In this document: positions 6,975 to 16,253 of the stretch, piece after piece
Numbering within the stretch: the stretch's first letter is position 1
How the letters are laid out: the number at the start of each line of letters is the position of its first letter
Assembly: GCA_038321965.1 (NCBI GenBank)
Contig: JBBQFL010000023.1
Coordinates: 1 to 64,000, forward strand
DNA from: UKL13-2 sp038321965
GTDB lineage: Bacteria; Pseudomonadota; Gammaproteobacteria; Burkholderiales; Usitatibacteraceae
Reading direction: 5' to 3'
DNA length: 64,000 nt
The notes under the pieces: generated by a model
Database searches by the model: none
The model's input: the letters and a program-made list of their open reading frames with translations, nothing else
Told to the model about the DNA's origin: nothing
Translations under genes and position numbers: made by a program

Positions 6975-8705
6975 ATGCCGGCAAAAAAGCAGCCGCGGCG
7001 CAGCCAAGCCTGGTTTGGTCGCGACGGCAAGATGGGTTTTATCTATCGCTCGTGGATGAAAAACCGCGGCATTCCGCACGACCAGTTCGATGGTCGTCCG
7101 GTCATCGGCATCTGCAATACTTACTCCGAACTCACACCCTGCAACTCCCATTTCCGTACTCTCGCTGAACAGGTCAAGATCGGCGTCTGGGAAGCAGGTG
7201 GCTTTCCGCTGGAATTTCCGGTTATGTCATTGGGCGAGACCATGCTGCGGCCCACTGCCATGCTGTATCGCAATCTCGCCAGCATGGATGTCGAAGAATC
7301 GATTCGCGGCAACCCCATCGACGGGGTCGTGTTGTTGATGGGTTGCGACAAGACCACGCCGGCGTTGTTGATGGGCGCATCCAGTGTCGATCTTCCAACC
7401 ATCGGCGTGTCGGGTGGGCCGATGTTATCGGGTTGGTACAAGGGTGAGCGCATCGGCTCTGGCACCAACACCTGGTCTCTTTCCGAGGATCTACGCGCAG
7501 GCAAGATCACGCGCGACGAATTTCACGAAGCCGAGAGCTGCATGCACCGCTCGCACGGCCACTGCATGACCATGGGAACGGCATCCACCATGGCCTGCAT
7601 GGTTGAGGCGCTCGGTGTGGGCCTGCCCGGCAATGCCGCCTATCCGGCCGTCGATGCCCGGCGCAATATCATTGCGCGTGAAGCAGGACGGCGTATCGTT
7701 GCGCTGGTCGAGAAAGACGTCGCGCTGTCGAAAATTCTGACGCGCAAAGCTTTCCTGAATGCCATTCGCGTCAATGCCGCCATCGGCGGCTCGACCAATG
7801 CGGTCATTCACCTGATCGCCATCGCCAAACGTATCGGCGTTGAACTGTCACTGGACGACTGGCGCGATTTCGGGCGTGATGTGCACACACTGGTCAACCT
7901 GATGCCCAACGGTAAATACCTGATGGAGGATTTCTGCTACGCCGGTGGCCTACCTGCGGTGATCCGCGAACTCGGTGAGAACGATCTGCTGGAAAAAAAG
8001 ACACTGACCGTCAACGGCAAGACGCTATGGGACAACAACAAACGCGCCGAGAATTTCAATCGCGATGTGATCATGTCCCACGCGAAACCATTCAAGAAAC
8101 ACACCGGTATCACGGTGCTGCGCGGCAATCTGTCGCCCAATGGCGCGATCATCAAACCTTCAGCGGCGACGCCCAAGTTGATGAAGCACAAGGGCCGCGC
8201 GGTGGTCTTCGAGGACATCGAGGATTTTCATCGCCGTGTCGATGACCCCAAGCTCGTCATCGATGCCGACTCGGTCATGGTGCTCAAGAATTGCGGGCCC
8301 AAGGGTTATCCGGGCATGGCAGAAGTCGGCAACATGCCGCTGCCGGCGAAGCTGTTGAAGCGCGGCGTCACCGATATGGTTCGCATATCGGACGCACGCA
8401 TGAGCGGCACGGCCTACGGCACCGTCATCCTCCACGTGGCGCCTGAAGCCGCTGCAGGCGGGCCCCTGGCACTGGTTGAAAATGGCGATATGATTGAACT
8501 CGATGTAAAAAAAGGCAGGCTCCATCTGGATGTATCCGATAGTGAACTCGCAATTCGCCGCGCCAAATGGAAACCGCCTAAGCCGTCGATGACGCGCGGC
8601 TACGTCAAGTTATATGTGGACCATGTCAACCAGGCCAACGAAGGCGCGGACCTGGACTTTCTCACCGGCAAAAGCGGCGCAGCGGTTCCGCGGGACAATC
8701 ACTAA
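6975..8705 (+). CDS. IlvD/Edd-family aldonate dehydratase ([2Fe-2S] L-arabinonate dehydratase type)
   Basis: Dehydrates a sugar acid (aldonate) to its 2-keto-3-deoxy form in the cytosol. 576 residues from the ATG at 6975, which has GGAGGA seven bases upstream; an in-frame extension to 6876 lacks a ribosome site. The cluster-binding cysteines are Cys56 (TPCNSH), Cys124 (GCDKTTPA) and Cys197 (SHGHC), spaced exactly like those of the structurally studied Rhizobium L-arabinonate dehydratase. The N-terminal WFGRDGKMGFIYRSWMKN marks the pentonate/hexonate branch rather than branched-chain amino acid IlvD. It heads an operon with the 2-hydroxyacid dehydrogenase (zero spacing) and the ABC importer. 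Substrate (L-arabinonate, D-fuconate, L-fuconate-like or other) cannot be fixed from sequence. Confidence 0.88.
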   Translation: MPAKKQPRRSQAWFGRDGKMGFIYRSWMKNRGIPHDQFDGRPVIGICNTYSELTPCNSHFRTLAEQVKIGVWEAGGFPLEFPVMSLGETMLRPTAMLYRNLASMDVEESIRGNPIDGVVLLMGCDKTTPALLMGASSVDLPTIGVSGGPMLSGWYKGERIGSGTNTWSLSEDLRAGKITRDEFHEAESCMHRSHGHCMTMGTASTMACMVEALGVGLPGNAAYPAVDARRNIIAREAGRRIVALVEKDVALSKILTRKAFLNAIRVNAAIGGSTNAVIHLIAIAKRIGVELSLDDWRDFGRDVHTLVNLMPNGKYLMEDFCYAGGLPAVIRELGENDLLEKKTLTVNGKTLWDNNKRAENFNRDVIMSHAKPFKKHTGITVLRGNLSPNGAIIKPSAATPKLMKHKGRAVVFEDIEDFHRRVDDPKLVIDADSVMVLKNCGPKGYPGMAEVGNMPLPAKLLKRGVTDMVRISDARMSGTAYGTVILHVAPEAAAGGPLALVENGDMIELDVKKGRLHLDVSDSELAIRRAKWKPPKPSMTRGYVKLYVDHVNQANEGADLDFLTGKSGAAVPRDNH

Positions 8706-9662
8706 ATGCGCGTACTGTTCACTGACTGCAAATTCAAGGACAACGACATCGAGGCGGCGCTATTTCGCGAGGCCGGTGTTGAACTCGTCGCAGCGCAATG
8801 CAAAACGGAAGACGACGTTATTGCCGCTGCCGAGGGGTGCGAGGGCTTGTTGATTCAGTACGCACCGGTCGGCGCAAAGTTATTCGCAGCCAGACCCGAA
8901 ATTGCTATCGCCAGCCGTATCGGCGTGGGTGTTGACACCATCAACCTTGCCGACGCCCACGCTGCAGGCGTGTGGGTCGCGAATTCGCCTGATTACGGTG
9001 TCGGCGAAGTCGCCACACACGCGCTGGCGATGGTTCTGACGCTGCTGCGGCATATTGCGTTTTATGATCGCGATATAAAGAACGGTACCTGGGATCACCT
9101 CAGTGCGGGCCGCATTCGGCGCGCCGGAGACATGACGTTGGGCATTCTGGGACTTGGGCGCATCGGCAAACGCATGGCGCATCTGGGGCGCAATTGCTTT
9201 CGCCGCGTAATCGCCTGCGATCCCTACATTCTCGACGGCGACTTTCCGGCATACGTGGAGCGTGTGGACCTAGCGCATCTGTTCCACGACGCGGACGCGA
9301 TTTCCCTCCATGTGCCGCTGAACGACGAAACCCGTGGCATGGTGAACTCCAGTGTACTCAACACCATGAAGCCGACCAGTGTTCTCGTGAACACGGCGCG
9401 TGGTGCGATCGTCAACATCGACGACCTGTGTCTGGCGCTGGGCGCCAATCGCCTCGACGGCGTTGGACTCGATGTACTTCCCACTGAGCCACCGGGCAAG
9501 GATCATCCACTTCTTGGCAATCCTCGTGTACTGTTGACGCCGCATGCCGCTTTTTACTCGGTTGAATCCGAACGCGAACTGCGCCGCAAAGCAGCACAGA
9601 ATCTGATCGACTGGAAGCAAAAGGGTCGTCCCACCTATGTAGTTGTAGAAGGCAGAAAGTAG
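8706..9662 (+). CDS. D-2-hydroxyacid dehydrogenase (CtBP/phosphoglycerate dehydrogenase type)
   Basis: NAD-dependent, 318 residues, full length. Dinucleotide loop GLGRIG (about 147-152); catalytic Arg in NTARG (about 229-233), Glu in the DVLPTEPP segment and His in TPHAAF. Members reduce or oxidise 2-hydroxy/2-keto acids such as glyoxylate, hydroxypyruvate or phosphoglycerate. Its ATG directly abuts the stop of the dehydratase gene (TAAATG), so the two are surely co-translated. In the pathway it could process the glycolate, lactate or D-hydroxyacid end product. Exact substrate unknown. Confidence 0.85.
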   Translation: MRVLFTDCKFKDNDIEAALFREAGVELVAAQCKTEDDVIAAAEGCEGLLIQYAPVGAKLFAARPEIAIASRIGVGVDTINLADAHAAGVWVANSPDYGVGEVATHALAMVLTLLRHIAFYDRDIKNGTWDHLSAGRIRRAGDMTLGILGLGRIGKRMAHLGRNCFRRVIACDPYILDGDFPAYVERVDLAHLFHDADAISLHVPLNDETRGMVNSSVLNTMKPTSVLVNTARGAIVNIDDLCLALGANRLDGVGLDVLPTEPPGKDHPLLGNPRVLLTPHAAFYSVESERELRRKAAQNLIDWKQKGRPTYVVVEGRK

Positions 9663-9671
9663 GCAAACTTT

Positions 9672-10754
9672 ATGGCCACCGTACAAATCAGGAACGTACA
9701 AAAGTATTTCGGTGACACGCACATCATTCGCGGTGTGGACGTGGATATCGCCGATGGCGAGTTCACCGTATTGGTGGGCCCCTCCGGATGCGGCAAATCC
9801 ACACTGCTACGCATGATCGCGGGACTGGAGGAAATCGGCAGCGGTGAAATTCTTATTGGTAGCAAGGTAGTGAACAACGTCGCGCCCAAAGAGCGCGACA
9901 TCGCGATGGTGTTCCAGAATTACGCACTTTATCCGCACATGACCGTGCGCGACAACATGGCCTTCAGCCTGATACTGGCGAAAAAAGACAAGGCATTTGT
10001 GAACCAGCGGGTCAAGCAAGCCGCCGAAATTCTGGGTCTCACGGATTTACTCGAACGCTACCCGCGACAACTTTCGGGCGGTCAGCGCCAGCGCGTGGCC
10101 ATGGGGCGCGCCATCGTACGCGATCCGCAGGTGTTTCTGTTCGACGAACCCTTGTCCAACCTAGATGCGAAATTACGCGTGCAGATGCGTACCGAGATCA
10201 AGGAACTGCACCAGAGACTCAAAACGACCTCAATCTACGTGACGCACGACCAAATCGAAGCCATGACCATGGCCGATCAGATTGTCGTCATGCGCGACGG
10301 GCTAGTCGAGCAGCGCGGACGTCCGCTGGCACTTTACGACCAACCGGCGAATCTGTTTGTCGCAGGCTTCATCGGCTCGCCCGCGATGAATTTTCTCAAT
10401 GGCACCGCGAAACGCAATGGCGCCGGTCTGGTGATTGAGTTCGCTGGTGGTGCGCACCTGCCATTGCCGTTGCATGCGCGCGTTGATGAAGGGCAGAACG
10501 TTATTTACGGCACGCGTCCCGAACATCTTTTACTCGGCGGTGCGGGCGAAGGTCTGAAGAGCATAGTGGTGGTGGTTGAACCAACGGGTGCGGACACACA
10601 GGTGTTTTGCAAATCTGCGGATGCAGATGTGATGTCTATTTTTCGTGAACGGCATCAATTTGCTGCCGGCGATACGGTCTATCTGGTGCCCGATCCGGCA
10701 CGCAGCCATTTATTTGATTCGCAGTCAGGAAAGTCTTTGATGTCGTGGCAATGA
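9672..10754 (+). CDS. ABC sugar importer ATPase (UgpC/MalK type)
   Basis: Cytosolic ATPase of a CUT1-family carbohydrate importer, 360 residues. Walker A GPSGCGKST (about 37-45), Q-loop FQNYALYPH, signature LSGGQRQRVAMGRAI (about 134-148), Walker B VFLFDEPLSNLD (about 153-164), H-loop VTHDQ, then the C-terminal OB-fold regulatory domain (about 240-350, with the GTRPEHL motif). Nine bases downstream of the dehydrogenase gene and in the same operon as the binding protein and two permeases, an order typical of sugar or sugar-acid importers. Confidence 0.92.
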   Translation: MATVQIRNVQKYFGDTHIIRGVDVDIADGEFTVLVGPSGCGKSTLLRMIAGLEEIGSGEILIGSKVVNNVAPKERDIAMVFQNYALYPHMTVRDNMAFSLILAKKDKAFVNQRVKQAAEILGLTDLLERYPRQLSGGQRQRVAMGRAIVRDPQVFLFDEPLSNLDAKLRVQMRTEIKELHQRLKTTSIYVTHDQIEAMTMADQIVVMRDGLVEQRGRPLALYDQPANLFVAGFIGSPAMNFLNGTAKRNGAGLVIEFAGGAHLPLPLHARVDEGQNVIYGTRPEHLLLGGAGEGLKSIVVVVEPTGADTQVFCKSADADVMSIFRERHQFAAGDTVYLVPDPARSHLFDSQSGKSLMSWQ

Positions 10755-10841
10755 TGTTTTGCAATTGAAGTGCGTAGTATGGAGAGACCGCACAAATATC
10801 AGGCGGTCCCGTTTCTTGAATCCGAGCAGGAGGAAATGAAA

Positions 10842-12170
10842 ATGAGCAAGATTACCCGTCGTGATTTTCTGTCCGGGACCGCCGGCATTGCAACCGCTGG
10901 CGCACTGGGTACTGGCAGCGCTGTGTGGACGCCCGATGCGTTCGCCCAGACCAAGTGGACACCAGAGAAGGGTGCCAAACTGCGCGTGCTGCGCTGGAAG
11001 CGATTTGTCCAGGGCGACGAAGACCAGTGGGCCATCAATACCAAGCGGTTCACGGAAAAAACTGGTGTTGAGGTGCGTATCGATGCCGAGGGCTGGGAGG
11101 ATGTGCGACCCAAGGCGGCAGTGGCGGCCAACGTCGGCAGCGGCCCGGACATTATCATCAGCACCTTCGAGGATGCGCATCAATATCCGGACAAGCTGGT
11201 TGATGTCACCGATGTCGCAAATTATCTCGGCGCTAAGTATGGCGGCTGGTACGATTCCGCCAAGGCATACGGGATGCACGGAAAGAACAAATGGGTGGCC
11301 ATTCCCATGGGGGCGGCGGGCAGCTGTATCGTTTATCGCGAAAGCCACATGAAGGCGGCGGGCTTCTCGAGCTTCCCCAAGGATCTCGATGGCTTCCTCA
11401 AACTTAGCCAGGCGCTAAAAGCCAAGGGCACGCCTGCCGGGTTCGCGCTGGGCAATGCCACCGGCGACGGTAACCAGTGGTGCCACTGGCTCGTCTGGAC
11501 GTTCGGCGGCAAACTGGTGGACGAGAAAAACCGGGTCGTGATCAATAGCCCGGAGACCATCAAGGCACTCGAATACAGCAAGCAACTTTACGAGACCTTT
11601 GTACCCGGCACACTTTCGTGGCTCGATCCAAACAACAACAAGGCGTTCCTCGACGGACAGATCAGCATGACCGCCAATGGAATCTCTATCTACTACGCAG
11701 CCAAAAACTCGCAGGATCCAAAGGTCAAAGAGATGGCGGCCGACATCAACCACGCCAACTTCCCCATCGGCCCAGTGGGACGCCCGACCGAACTTGCACT
11801 GGTGTTTCCGATGATGATCTTCAAGCACAGCAAGTACCCGAATGCGGCCAAGGAATACCTGCGCTTCATGATGGAAAAGGAGCAATACGAGCCCTGGCAG
11901 CAGGCAGCGATCGGCTATGTGACACAGCCACTCAAAGCATACGAGTCGAACCCGATATGGACGGTGGATCCAAAACACGCGCCCTACCGCGATGCAATGA
12001 AATTGATGCAGCCAAACGGCTTTGCCGGTGACATGGGTTATGCCTCGGCATCCGCGATGGCCGATTTCATCATCGTCAACATGGTTGCGGAAGCGGCGAG
12101 TGGATCGCAGACGCCGCAGGCGGCTGCCGAGCGCGCGCAGAAACGCGCCGAGCGTTACTACAAGGTCTGA
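10842..12170 (+). CDS. ABC importer periplasmic substrate-binding protein (family 1, Tat-exported)
   Basis: Captures the sugar or sugar acid in the periplasm. The Tat signal TRRDFLSG (about 5-12) and an Ala/Gly-rich hydrophobic stretch end at DAFAQ (about 36-40); the rest is a SBP_bac_1-type binding protein (GPDIIISTFEDAHQYP, then repeated Gly/Trp-rich ligand loops). AGGAGGA at 10828-10834 gives correct spacing to the ATG at 10842 and is too close to that at 10836, so the shorter start (442 residues) was chosen. Tat export suggests folding before secretion. Coupled by a one-base overlap (TGATG) to the first permease. Confidence 0.88.
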   Translation: MSKITRRDFLSGTAGIATAGALGTGSAVWTPDAFAQTKWTPEKGAKLRVLRWKRFVQGDEDQWAINTKRFTEKTGVEVRIDAEGWEDVRPKAAVAANVGSGPDIIISTFEDAHQYPDKLVDVTDVANYLGAKYGGWYDSAKAYGMHGKNKWVAIPMGAAGSCIVYRESHMKAAGFSSFPKDLDGFLKLSQALKAKGTPAGFALGNATGDGNQWCHWLVWTFGGKLVDEKNRVVINSPETIKALEYSKQLYETFVPGTLSWLDPNNNKAFLDGQISMTANGISIYYAAKNSQDPKVKEMAADINHANFPIGPVGRPTELALVFPMMIFKHSKYPNAAKEYLRFMMEKEQYEPWQQAAIGYVTQPLKAYESNPIWTVDPKHAPYRDAMKLMQPNGFAGDMGYASASAMADFIIVNMVAEAASGSQTPQAAAERAQKRAERYYKV

Positions 12171-13135
12171 TGGATTTTCCTGACGCGGTCCCGGAATCGG
12201 AACCGCGTCAGAAACTTTACTGGTCTACACCTGTGCTTTCACGATTTCTCAATAACCGCAATGTGCTGGGAGCGCTGTTCATGCTGCCCGCAGCAGTGTT
12301 GCTGCTGCTGTTCCTCACCTACCCGCTGGGGCTGGGAACATGGCTCGGCTTCACGGATGCCAAAGTTGGCCGCCCGGGCGAGTGGGTGGGATTGGATAAT
12401 TTCCAGTACCTGTGGGGTGACGCGGTTACCCGTCTGGCACTCTTCAATACTCTTTTCTATACGGCTGTCGCCAGTGTCGTGAAGTTCGCCCTCGGCTTGT
12501 GGCTGGCACTGCTGCTCAACAAGCACATCCCCTGCAAGTCATTTTTCCGTGCGATCGTGCTGTTGCCGTTCATTGTTCCTACTGCATTGTCGGCCATCGC
12601 ATTCTGGTGGATTTACGATGCGCAATTCTCAATCGTCAGCTGGGCACTGGTGAAAATGGGTCTCATCGATACTTATATCGATTTTCTCGGCAATCCCTGG
12701 CTCGCGCGCATGTCCACGATCATCGCCAATATCTGGCGCGGCGTGCCGTTTGTGGCGATTTGCCTGCTGGCCGGTCTGCAGACCATTTCGCCGTCGCTGT
12801 ATGAGGCAGCCGCGCTTGACGGCGCGTCACCGTGGCAGCGATTCCGCTATGTCACGTTGCCACTGCTGACACCGATCATTGCTGTGGTCATGACATTTTC
12901 CGTGCTGTTCACGTTTACCGATTTTCAATTGATCTATGTGCTCACGCGCGGCGGGCCACTCAACTCGACACATTTGATGGCGACGTTGTCATTTCAACGC
13001 GCGATTTCGGGCGGCTCACTCGGCGAGGGCGCGGCGCTCGCGACGGCGATGGTGCCATTTCTCCTCGCGGCGATTCTTTTTTCCTACTTTGGCCTGCAAC
13101 GCCGGACCTGGCAGCAGGGTGGAAGCGACAAATGA
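12170..13135 (+). CDS. ABC sugar importer permease, MalF/UgpA type
   Basis: Inner-membrane component, 321 residues with six predicted helices, the first at about 34-56 (LGALFMLPAAVLLLLFLTYP). The cytoplasmic EAA loop is EAAALDGASPWQRFRYVTLP (about 209-228), which docks on the ATPase. It pairs with the next gene as a heterodimeric channel. The first codon overlaps the stop of the binding-protein gene and its own stop overlaps the next start (ATGA). Confidence 0.92.
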   Translation: MDFPDAVPESEPRQKLYWSTPVLSRFLNNRNVLGALFMLPAAVLLLLFLTYPLGLGTWLGFTDAKVGRPGEWVGLDNFQYLWGDAVTRLALFNTLFYTAVASVVKFALGLWLALLLNKHIPCKSFFRAIVLLPFIVPTALSAIAFWWIYDAQFSIVSWALVKMGLIDTYIDFLGNPWLARMSTIIANIWRGVPFVAICLLAGLQTISPSLYEAAALDGASPWQRFRYVTLPLLTPIIAVVMTFSVLFTFTDFQLIYVLTRGGPLNSTHLMATLSFQRAISGGSLGEGAALATAMVPFLLAAILFSYFGLQRRTWQQGGSDK

Positions 13136-14001
13136 ACGATAAACCGGACAGCCAGGGCATGGTCTACCTCGATTCACTGCTACGGCGGACAGTAACGATC
13201 TATCTTCCGCTGTGCATTTTTGTCTTTGTGCTGTTGTTCCCGTTTTACTGGATGACGATCACGGCCTTCAAACCCGACGCGGAATTGCTGAGCCGTAGCG
13301 GAAACCCGTTCTGGGTGGTCAATCCGACGCTGGCACACTTCAAGAAGTTGCTATTCGACACCCCCTACCCCGAATGGATGTTGAACACGGTCATCGTTTC
13401 GGTGGTGTCGACATTCTTTTCCTTGGCCGCCAGCGTATTTGCCGCCTACGCCATCGAACGTTTGCGCTTCAAAGGTGCCAAGCAGGTTGGCCTGGCCATC
13501 TTCCTGGCGTACCTTGTGCCGCCCTCGATCCTGTTCATTCCGTTGGCCGCCATCGTTTTTCAGCTTGGCCTGTTCGATACGCGCTGGGCGCTGATTCTGA
13601 CCTACCCAACTTTCCTTATCCCGTTTTGCACTTGGCTGCTGATGGGCTACTTCCGCACCATTCCGTTCGAGTTGGAAGAATGCGCACTGATCGATGGCGC
13701 GACACGCTGGCAGATTTTGGTGAAGATCATTCTGCCGCTGTCGGTGCCGGGCCTGATATCAGCCGGCATCTTTGCCTTCACGCTGTCGTGGAATGAATTC
13801 ATTTACGCGTTGACCTTTGTTTCTTCATCTGAAGTGAAGACGGTCCCGGTCGGTGTGATCACCGAACTGGTTGAGGGCGATGTCTATCACTGGGGCGCAT
13901 TGATGGCGGGTGCGCTGCTGGGCTCGCTACCGGTGGCGGTGATCTATTCATTCTTTGTCGAGTATTACGTGTCGGGGATGACCGGGGCGGTGAAAGAGTG
14001 A
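13132..14001 (+). CDS. ABC sugar importer permease, MalG/UgpE type
   Basis: Inner-membrane partner permease, 289 residues. Helices begin at about 23-42 (LPLCIFVFVLLFPFYWMTIT); the EAA-like loop is EECALIDGATRWQILVKIIL (about 182-201). Start ATG at 13132 overlaps the upstream stop (ATGA); a longer open frame begins inside the previous gene but is out of register with a credible protein. Last transporter gene before the DenD-like gene. Confidence 0.92.
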   Translation: MNDKPDSQGMVYLDSLLRRTVTIYLPLCIFVFVLLFPFYWMTITAFKPDAELLSRSGNPFWVVNPTLAHFKKLLFDTPYPEWMLNTVIVSVVSTFFSLAASVFAAYAIERLRFKGAKQVGLAIFLAYLVPPSILFIPLAAIVFQLGLFDTRWALILTYPTFLIPFCTWLLMGYFRTIPFELEECALIDGATRWQILVKIILPLSVPGLISAGIFAFTLSWNEFIYALTFVSSSEVKTVPVGVITELVEGDVYHWGALMAGALLGSLPVAVIYSFFVEYYVSGMTGAVKE

Positions 14002-14022
14002 CGGGCTTCCGGCGTTAACGGT

Positions 14023-14994
14023 ATGAAAATTCTCATCACCGGCGGCGCAGGATTTCTCGGCCTGCGACTCGCGCGCGCCCTGCTTGAACGCGGCCAACTG
14101 ACCGGCGCATCCGGCCAACCCGAACCCATCAACGAAATCGTTCTTCTCGATGTGGTCGCCGCCAGCGGCATCATTGATGAGCGGATTCGCGTGCTGGTGG
14201 GCGACATCGCCGATACCGCTTTGATCCAGTCCGCATTAGGTTCCGATACCAGTTCTGTCTTCCACCTTGCCGCCATCGTCAGCGGTCAGGCCGAAGCCGA
14301 TTTCGAACTCGGCATGCGCATCAATCTCGACGCGACACGTGCATTGCTAGCCGCTTGCCGGGCGTTGCCGCAGCCTCCACGATTCGTGTTCGCCAGCTCG
14401 GTCGCGGTGTTCGGCGGCGAGCTGCCCGCAGTGGTGCCCGCGACGTTCGAGCTCAATCCGCAAACCTCATACGGCACGCAGAAAACCATCGGCGAATTGC
14501 TGGTGAATGATTACGGTCGCCGCGGCTTCGTTGATGCTCGCGCCTATCGTCTGCCCACGATCTGCGTACGTCCTGGCAAACCTAATCGCGCCGCTTCCTC
14601 GTTCGCCAGTGGGATTATTCGCGAGCCATTGCAAGGTGTTGACGCTGACTGCCCGGTCTCACCTGAAACACGCATGTGGTTGTCATCGCCACTCACGGCC
14701 ATCCACAACCTGATCCACGGCCACGAACTCGACGGCGCATCGCTGGGCACCAACCGCGCACTCAGCTTGCCTGGCCTCACCATGACGGTTGCGCAAATGC
14801 TGGCGGCGCTGGAATCGGTTGCGGGCAAAGAAGTCGCGGCGCGCGTGCATTTTCGATTCGACGAAAAGATCGATCGACTGGTGTCGGGATGGCCGGGCGC
14901 GCTGGACGCGGGCCGGGCGGTCTCGTTGGGATTTGCGGTCGATACCGATTTTGCAAACATCATCCGTGCGCACATTGCCGAGAGTGCGAATTGA
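14023..14994 (+). CDS. denD: DenD-like NAD-dependent sugar-acid dehydrogenase (extended SDR)
   Basis: Extended SDR of 323 residues. The cofactor loop is GGAGFLG (about 7-13), with VFHLAAIVSG (about 82-91), the SSVAVFG catalytic Ser segment, and YGTQK as the YxxxK pair (about 157-161). The block RLPTICVRPGKPNRAASSFA (about 183-202) is characteristic of the DenD subfamily, whose studied member oxidises D-erythronate at C2 to 2-oxo-D-tetronate. Many homologues sit in other sugar-acid clusters, so the true substrate here may be a pentonate, deoxyhexonate or other acid. It ends the rightward operon that begins at 6975. Confidence 0.78.
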   Translation: MKILITGGAGFLGLRLARALLERGQLTGASGQPEPINEIVLLDVVAASGIIDERIRVLVGDIADTALIQSALGSDTSSVFHLAAIVSGQAEADFELGMRINLDATRALLAACRALPQPPRFVFASSVAVFGGELPAVVPATFELNPQTSYGTQKTIGELLVNDYGRRGFVDARAYRLPTICVRPGKPNRAASSFASGIIREPLQGVDADCPVSPETRMWLSSPLTAIHNLIHGHELDGASLGTNRALSLPGLTMTVAQMLAALESVAGKEVAARVHFRFDEKIDRLVSGWPGALDAGRAVSLGFAVDTDFANIIRAHIAESAN

Positions 14995-15052
14995 CCTGAC
15001 TCACAAATGCCAGGTGTTCGTCGGTAGTGTTCACATACCTGCATAATTTTCT

Positions 15053-15120
15053 CAAACTCTAGCACTGGAGAGGAGTACGGACTGAAAAGGTCTGAAAAGC
15101 CGTTCCAGTGCTAGAGTTTG
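15053..15120. repeat. Perfect 17-bp inverted repeat with 34-nt loop
   Basis: Left arm CAAACTCTAGCACTGGA (15053-15069) and right arm 15104-15120 are exact reverse complements. The loop has two CTGAAAAG copies (15082-15089 and 15092-15099). It lies between the convergent DenD-like and FAH genes, where a bidirectional terminator would be expected, but the loop is long and there is no T-tract. GGTGTTCGT also occurs on both sides of the hairpin (about 15013 and 15133), so it may instead be a small mobile or structured element. Confidence 0.75.
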
Positions 15121-15208
15121 TCAGTTGCTTCAAGGTGTTCGTTGCAGCACGCCTTAGAGAGATGTCGTCATTCAGGCGTTGTTCGGCTACCGCTGGTCGC
15201 CCGCAATA

Positions 15209-16060
15209 TCACTTGATTGAATAAGGTACCACCAGCTGCCGCTGCTCGCCCATGCGATCAATCCCAAGGGTCATCACATCGCCCGGCTTCAGGTAAACCG
15301 GTGGCTTCATGCCCAGCCCAACCCCGGGCGGCGTGCCGGTAGTGATGATGTCGCCCGGCAACAGGGTCATGAACCGGCTGATATAGCTCACCAGATGCGC
15401 GCAACCGAAAACCATGGTGCGAGTGTTGCCGCGCTGACGCTTTTCGCCGTTCACATCCAGCCACATGCCCAGCGTTTGTGGGTCGCTGATTTCGTCGGTG
15501 GTGACCAGATACGGTCCTACCGGGCCGAAGGTATCGCAACCCTTGCCGCGATCCCACTGGCTGCCACGTTCGAGTTGGAAATTGCGCTCGGAGATGTCGT
15601 TGACGATGCAGTAGCCGGCGACGTAATCGAGGGCGTCAGCTTCGGGAACGTATTGTGCCTTGCTCCCGATGACGATGCCGAGCTCGACTTCCCAATCGAG
15701 CTTGGTCGAATCCTTTGGCTGAATGACGTCATCGTTCGGGCCGCACAGCGAGGTGGTGGCCTTCATAAACAAGATGGGTTCGGCAGGAATAGGCATATTC
15801 GATTCGGCCGCATGGTCGGAGTAGTTAAGCCCGACGGCGACGAATTTGCTGATACCAGCGTATGGCACACCAAGACGCGGTTTGCCTTTCACTAAAGGCA
15901 GCGATTCGGGTTTGATCTTTTTGAGCTTGGCCAACTCTTTACGTGCGAGCGTGCGGTCATCGATCTGCAGGATGATGCCGGAGAGGTCACGGATATTGCC
16001 GGCCGCATCGAGCATGCCGGGTTTTTCGCGGCCGGATGGACCGTAGCGTAGAAGTTTCAT
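15209..16060 (-). CDS. FAH-family diketo-acid hydrolase (2,4-diketo-3-deoxy-L-fuconate hydrolase type)
   Basis: Cleaves a C-C bond of a 2,4-diketo acid to give pyruvate and a hydroxyacid (lactate from deoxyhexose, glycolate from pentose substrates). 283 residues, typical fumarylacetoacetase-superfamily length. Substrate-entry motif VGLNYSDHA (about 76-84), metal ligands WEVELG (ExE, about 123-128) and Asp in IVNDISERN (about 151-159), and the DIITTGTPPGVG loop (about 237-248). The N-terminal MKLLRYGPSGREKPGML is typical of the ureidoglycolate-lyase-like clade that includes the L-fucose pathway hydrolase. Leftward operon with the BDH2-like SDR gene, fitting consecutive steps. Confidence 0.85.
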   Translation of the reverse strand: MKLLRYGPSGREKPGMLDAAGNIRDLSGIILQIDDRTLARKELAKLKKIKPESLPLVKGKPRLGVPYAGISKFVAVGLNYSDHAAESNMPIPAEPILFMKATTSLCGPNDDVIQPKDSTKLDWEVELGIVIGSKAQYVPEADALDYVAGYCIVNDISERNFQLERGSQWDRGKGCDTFGPVGPYLVTTDEISDPQTLGMWLDVNGEKRQRGNTRTMVFGCAHLVSYISRFMTLLPGDIITTGTPPGVGLGMKPPVYLKPGDVMTLGIDRMGEQRQLVVPYSIK

Positions 16061-16120
16061 GAGGTGGGTCCTTTTACTTTAAAGTTTTCTGCAACCGTGA
16101 CGAGATAATTTATCAGCCAG

Positions 16121-16238
16121 CCCCCTCTCCCCGACCCCTCTCTCTCGAGGGGCGAGGGGCTTAAGCCCGGAACCTGCGCGCGACCACTTGCTTTGCTTCC
16201 CTCTCCCCCCGTGGGAGAGGGACCGAGGGAGAGGGGCG
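16121..16238. repeat. REP-like C/T-rich hairpin cluster between two genes of one operon
   Basis: Two G/C hairpins of the CCCTCTCCC...GGGAGAGGG kind. One is an exact 9-bp inverted repeat (16199-16207 and 16213-16221) with a 5-nt loop; another around 16121-16159 pairs CCCCTC runs with GAGGGG runs. Such sequences occur as dispersed intergenic repeats in many proteobacterial genomes. It separates the two genes of the leftward unit and could attenuate or stabilise the transcript. Confidence 0.55.
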
Positions 16239-16253
16239 ATGCAACCAACAAAT

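Noticed and set aside
12832..13131. Longer start for the second ABC permease
   Set aside because: The extension lies inside the first permease gene in another frame; the ATGA overlap at 13132 is the natural start.
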